A stretch of 46,144 nucleotides of DNA from Candidatus Avibacteroides excrementipullorum (lineage in GTDB: Bacteria > Bacteroidota > Bacteroidia > Bacteroidales > Bacteroidaceae). The DNA lies in contig DVIH01000066.1 of NCBI GenBank assembly GCA_018711405.1, positions 1-46,144 on the forward strand. The letters are read 5' to 3'. The translations under genes and the position numbers were made by a program. A model generated the notes under the pieces. It had not been told where the DNA came from and ran no database searches. It worked only from the letters and a program-made list of their open reading frames with translations. This document shows, in pieces, positions 43,913-46,144 of this stretch (position 1 is the first letter of the stretch; every line of letters begins with the position of its first letter).

Positions 43913-44866
43913 GTGCTTACAGTCGGTTTTCCAAAGAGCCATAAGGAGAATGAGAGGCGCATAGCCCTGATTCCCGCTCATATAGCTGGTGTAAAACATA
44001 AGAATCAGATATATGTGGAAACCGGTTATGGCATGGAACTGGGTTACTCTGATGATGACTACAGGCTGGCCGGTGTCAATGTTGCTGACAGGGATTCCGT
44101 CCTCAGTCGTGAAGTGATATGCGATCCGAAAGTGGGTGATGCCGAATATCTCGGAGCATTGCGCGACAAGACAGTCTTCGGCTGGCTTCATGCGGTGCAG
44201 AACCGTGACATTACCGACAAACTGTTGCAAGGCCGTCTCACTGCCTATGCGTGGGAAGACATGTATGAATGCGGACGGCACAGTTTCTGGCGAAACAACG
44301 AGATAGCAGGAGAAGCTGCGATAATGCATGCATATATGTGCTACGGCGTGTTTCCATACAATACTAAGGTCGCAGTCATGGGGCGAGGCAATACGGCGCG
44401 CGGAGCCATCAAGACCCTCAACTATATGGGTGCGGATGTGATGTGTTACGACAGGCATACGGAACAGTTGTTGCGTGAGGAACTCGGGCGGTATGACGTG
44501 ATAGTCAACGCCATACTTTGGGACACGCGGCGCACCGACCACATCATTTATCGCGAAGATTTGAAGCGGATGAAGCGCGGCGGCATGATTGTCGATATCA
44601 GTTGTGACAGAAACGGCGGCATAGAGACATCTCGCCCGACCACAATAGATAATCCCGTATATGTGGTGGACGGCATAATGCATTATGTGGTGGACCACAC
44701 GCCGTCCATATTTTTCAAGACCGCTTCCGAAAGCATCAGTGCGGAAGTTTCCGGATATTTGGATTGCCTTATGGAAGAAAGGCGCAATGAAGTCCTTAAT
44801 AAAGCCTTGATTGTGGAGCATGGTGTGATCAGGGATGAAAGGATAAGACTTTTTCAGAACAGATAA
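43913..44866 (+). CDS. N5-(carboxyethyl)ornithine synthase-like / alanine-dehydrogenase-fold enzyme
   Basis: A 317-residue cytoplasmic enzyme starting with GTG. The N-terminal half reads KSHKENERRIALIP with the basic pair that binds pyruvate in alanine dehydrogenases, K73 in CDPKVG and H93 in VFGWLHA. The nucleotide-binding half has G157-R-G159-N-T-A-R-G164 and D180-R181 at the end of strand 2. Overall it matches N5-(carboxyethyl)ornithine synthase of Lactococcus in layout and in DNPVYVV and HTPSIFFK near the end. That enzyme reductively couples pyruvate to the side-chain amine of ornithine or lysine. Here it would supply a carboxyethyl amino acid to the adjacent ATP-grasp ligase. Cofactor choice cannot be decided: Asp favours NADH and the next Arg favours NADPH. 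Confidence 0.75.
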   Translation: MLTVGFPKSHKENERRIALIPAHIAGVKHKNQIYVETGYGMELGYSDDDYRLAGVNVADRDSVLSREVICDPKVGDAEYLGALRDKTVFGWLHAVQNRDITDKLLQGRLTAYAWEDMYECGRHSFWRNNEIAGEAAIMHAYMCYGVFPYNTKVAVMGRGNTARGAIKTLNYMGADVMCYDRHTEQLLREELGRYDVIVNAILWDTRRTDHIIYREDLKRMKRGGMIVDISCDRNGGIETSRPTTIDNPVYVVDGIMHYVVDHTPSIFFKTASESISAEVSGYLDCLMEERRNEVLNKALIVEHGVIRDERIRLFQNR

Positions 44867-44942
44867 TTTTTTTGATACTGTATATTCGTATAGCTGTGTA
44901 GTGTTAATGCCGGCGGATTATGAATCTGCTGTAGGTATGCGT

Positions 44943-45001
44943 AATATATCGCAGTCCGATCCTCTATCTTTGTCGGACACCTACCGTAAGCGATATATTT
45001 G
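44943..45001 (+). promoter_or_regulatory. Nested inverted repeats around -7-like boxes
   Basis: AATATATCG (44943-44951) is inverted as CGATATATT (44991-44999), and inside it GTCCGA (44954-44959) is inverted as TCGGAC (44973-44978). The inner loop holds TATCTTTG (44965-44972), and the outer right arm runs into TATATTTG (44994-45001); both fit TAnnTTTG. No good -33 box is seen. The site may be an operator-controlled promoter for the dehydrogenase gene. Confidence 0.45.
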
Positions 45002-45030
45002 AGCAATCTGATATAAAGAATGTATTTAGT

Positions 45031-45061
45031 GGTTTCAACGGATCTGAAATCCGTTGAAACC
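45031..45061 (+). terminator. Perfect 13-bp hairpin in the gap before the dehydrogenase
   Basis: GGTTTCAACGGAT (45031-45043) pairs with ATCCGTTGAAACC (45049-45061) around a five-base loop CTGAA. A T-rich run (TATTTTTC) follows seven bases later, so it is an imperfect terminator. It could be a stop that UpxY suppresses, or a protein-binding palindrome. Confidence 0.45.
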
Positions 45062-45136
45062 ATGTGTATTTTTCTTTGAATGCAAATACAACTCGCGCTA
45101 AAGAAGAGATAAATAATGTCTAAATTAATATATAAT

Positions 45137-46144
45137 ATGAAAGAAATAAAGATTTGCGTGATAGGTCTCGGCTATGTGGGGCTGCCGCTTGCAAGGCTGT
45201 TTTCCACTAAGTATGAGACAGTCGGTTTCGACATGAATCCCGCCCGTGTGGCCGCCCTCATGGCAGGGCATGATGCCACGCTCGAAGTATCTGACGAGCT
45301 GCTTCAGAGCGCAATAAAGAACGGTTTCAGGTGTACCTCAAACATTGAGGACATACGCGGCTGCAACTTCTATGTGGTTGCCGTGCCCACCCCTGTGGAC
45401 GAGAACAACAATCCCGACCTCACCCCGCTCTACGGCGCGAGCGAGACAGTGGGCAAGGTAATCTCCAAAGGCGACGTGGTGGTCTACGAATCCACCGTAT
45501 ATCCGGGTGTGACAGAGGACGAGTGCATCCCCGTGGTGGAGAGAGTCTCCGGCCTGAAGCTCAATGCGGACTTCTTCGCGGGTTACAGCCCCGAAAGAAT
45601 CAATCCGGGCGACAAGCTGCACACGGTGGAGAAGATAAGGAAAGTCACTTCAGGCTCCACTCCGGAGACAGGCCGTTTGGTCAACGAGGTCTACAGCTCG
45701 GTCATCACGGCAGGCACGCACCTTGCCCCGAGCATCAAGGTGGCCGAGGCCGCAAAGGTGATAGAGAACTCGCAGAGGGACATCAACATAGCCTTTGTAA
45801 ACGAACTGTCTAAGATATTCAGCAGGCTCGGCATAGACACACAGGACGTATTGGAGGCAGCCTCCACGAAGTGGAACTTCCTGCCTTTCAAGCCCGGCCT
45901 TGTTGGCGGCCACTGCATAGGCGTAGACCCCTACTATCTGGCGCAGTGCGCCCAGAGGCACGGCTACAACCCCGAAATCATCCTTGCCGGCCGCAGGATG
46001 AACGACGGCATGGGCGAATATGTGGCCAACGAGACCATCAAGCTGATGCTGAAGAAAGGCATCCAGGTGTTGGAATCGAATATACTCATACTCGGTTTCA
46101 CGTTCAAGGAGAACTGCCCGGACGTGCGCAACACGAAAGTGATA
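45137..46144 (+). CDS. Nucleotide-sugar dehydrogenase, WbpO/TviB type (3' end outside window)
   Basis: The first 336 codons of a UDP-sugar 6-dehydrogenase; the gene leaves the window. NAD binds at G10-L-G12-Y-V-G15. The central stretch [17 protein letters not shown] and [21 protein letters not shown] matches TviB and WbpO, which oxidise UDP-GlcNAc or UDP-GalNAc to the uronic acid. The catalytic cysteine is C260 in [12 protein letters not shown]. Only part of the UDP-binding C-terminal domain is present. It begins after a 270-bp gap with inverted repeats. With the WbpP/TviC-type epimerase it would form UDP-GalNAcA, the carboxyl acceptor for the proposed amide step. Confidence 0.93.
   Translation, partial: MKEIKICVIGLGYVGLPLARLFSTKYETVGFDMNPARVAALMAGHDATLEVSDELLQSAIKNGFRCTSNIEDIRGCNFYVVAVPTPVDENNNPDLTPLYGASETVGKVISKGDVVVYESTVYPGVTEDECIPVVERVSGLKLNADFFAGYSPERINPGDKLHTVEKIRKVTSGSTPETGRLVNEVYSSVITAGTHLAPSIKVAEAAKVIENSQRDINIAFVNELSKIFSRLGIDTQDVLEAASTKWNFLPFKPGLVGGHCIGVDPYYLAQCAQRHGYNPEIILAGRRMNDGMGEYVANETIKLMLKKGIQVLESNILILGFTFKENCPDVRNTKVI

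Noticed and set aside
43745..44821. A 358-codon minus-strand frame opposite the CEOS-like gene
   Set aside because: The plus-strand product has consistent alanine-dehydrogenase-fold motifs; the reverse frame also cuts into the ATP-grasp gene and shows no domain.
44854..45063. A 69-codon minus-strand frame in the gap before the dehydrogenase
   Set aside because: It spans all the inverted repeats, starts inside the hairpin, and its product is low-complexity Tyr/Ile-rich with no signal or domain.

Overview
The window is a chromosomal piece of a member of the Bacteroidales. The support is an UpxY-type NusG paralog heading a polysaccharide locus, promoters of the Bacteroides form (TTTG, about 19 bases, TAnnTTTG), a secreted protein with a type IX-secretion-like tail, DUF3098, DUF5063 and DUF486 proteins, and an eukaryote-type (GT3) glycogen synthase beside a DUF3417-type glucan phosphorylase. 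Genus cannot be fixed from sequence alone. I see no tRNA, rRNA, CRISPR array, transposase or prophage gene.

Layout, left to right. Positions 1-3582 (minus strand) hold a partial rRNA methyltransferase, an RNase D-like exonuclease, a DUF5063 protein and a membrane-anchored TPR/LuxR-type regulator. Diverging from the regulator is a 1248-residue secreted multidomain adhesin-like protein (3851-7597). A DUF486 membrane protein and a two-gene glycogen operon (synthase, then phosphorylase, minus strand) follow. The plus strand then carries a secreted C69 dipeptidase, a phosphohexomutase, a 1922-residue alpha-2-macroglobulin-like protein without the thioester motif, and a small exported protein of unknown function. 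A HigBA toxin-antitoxin cassette sits between that gene and serS, bracketed by a 75-78 bp direct repeat made of the small gene's 3' end.

Positions 23994-35078 are mostly housekeeping: serS, a PurF-like protein whose glutaminase site is destroyed, two overlapping rhomboid proteases with an EEP-family protein, then a tightly packed run of methyltransferase, ftsX, DUF3098, uppP, truB, queA and folK.

From 35585 to the right edge lies the first part of a capsule or exopolysaccharide locus: a promoter preceded by nine G residues, a structured leader, upxY, a CapD-type dehydratase, a Wza-like export lipoprotein, a Wzc-like tyrosine autokinase, a WbpP/TviC-type epimerase, an ATP-grasp ligase, an N5-(carboxyethyl)ornithine-synthase-like opine dehydrogenase and a WbpO/TviB-type nucleotide-sugar dehydrogenase cut by the window end. 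The last four suggest a pathway in which an acidic sugar (HexNAcA) is made and its carboxyl is amide-linked to a carboxyethyl amino acid. This is the most interesting hypothesis in the window.

Three intergenic regions carry the same mosaic repeat, built on a strict 22-bp period, which belongs to no feature class I recognise.
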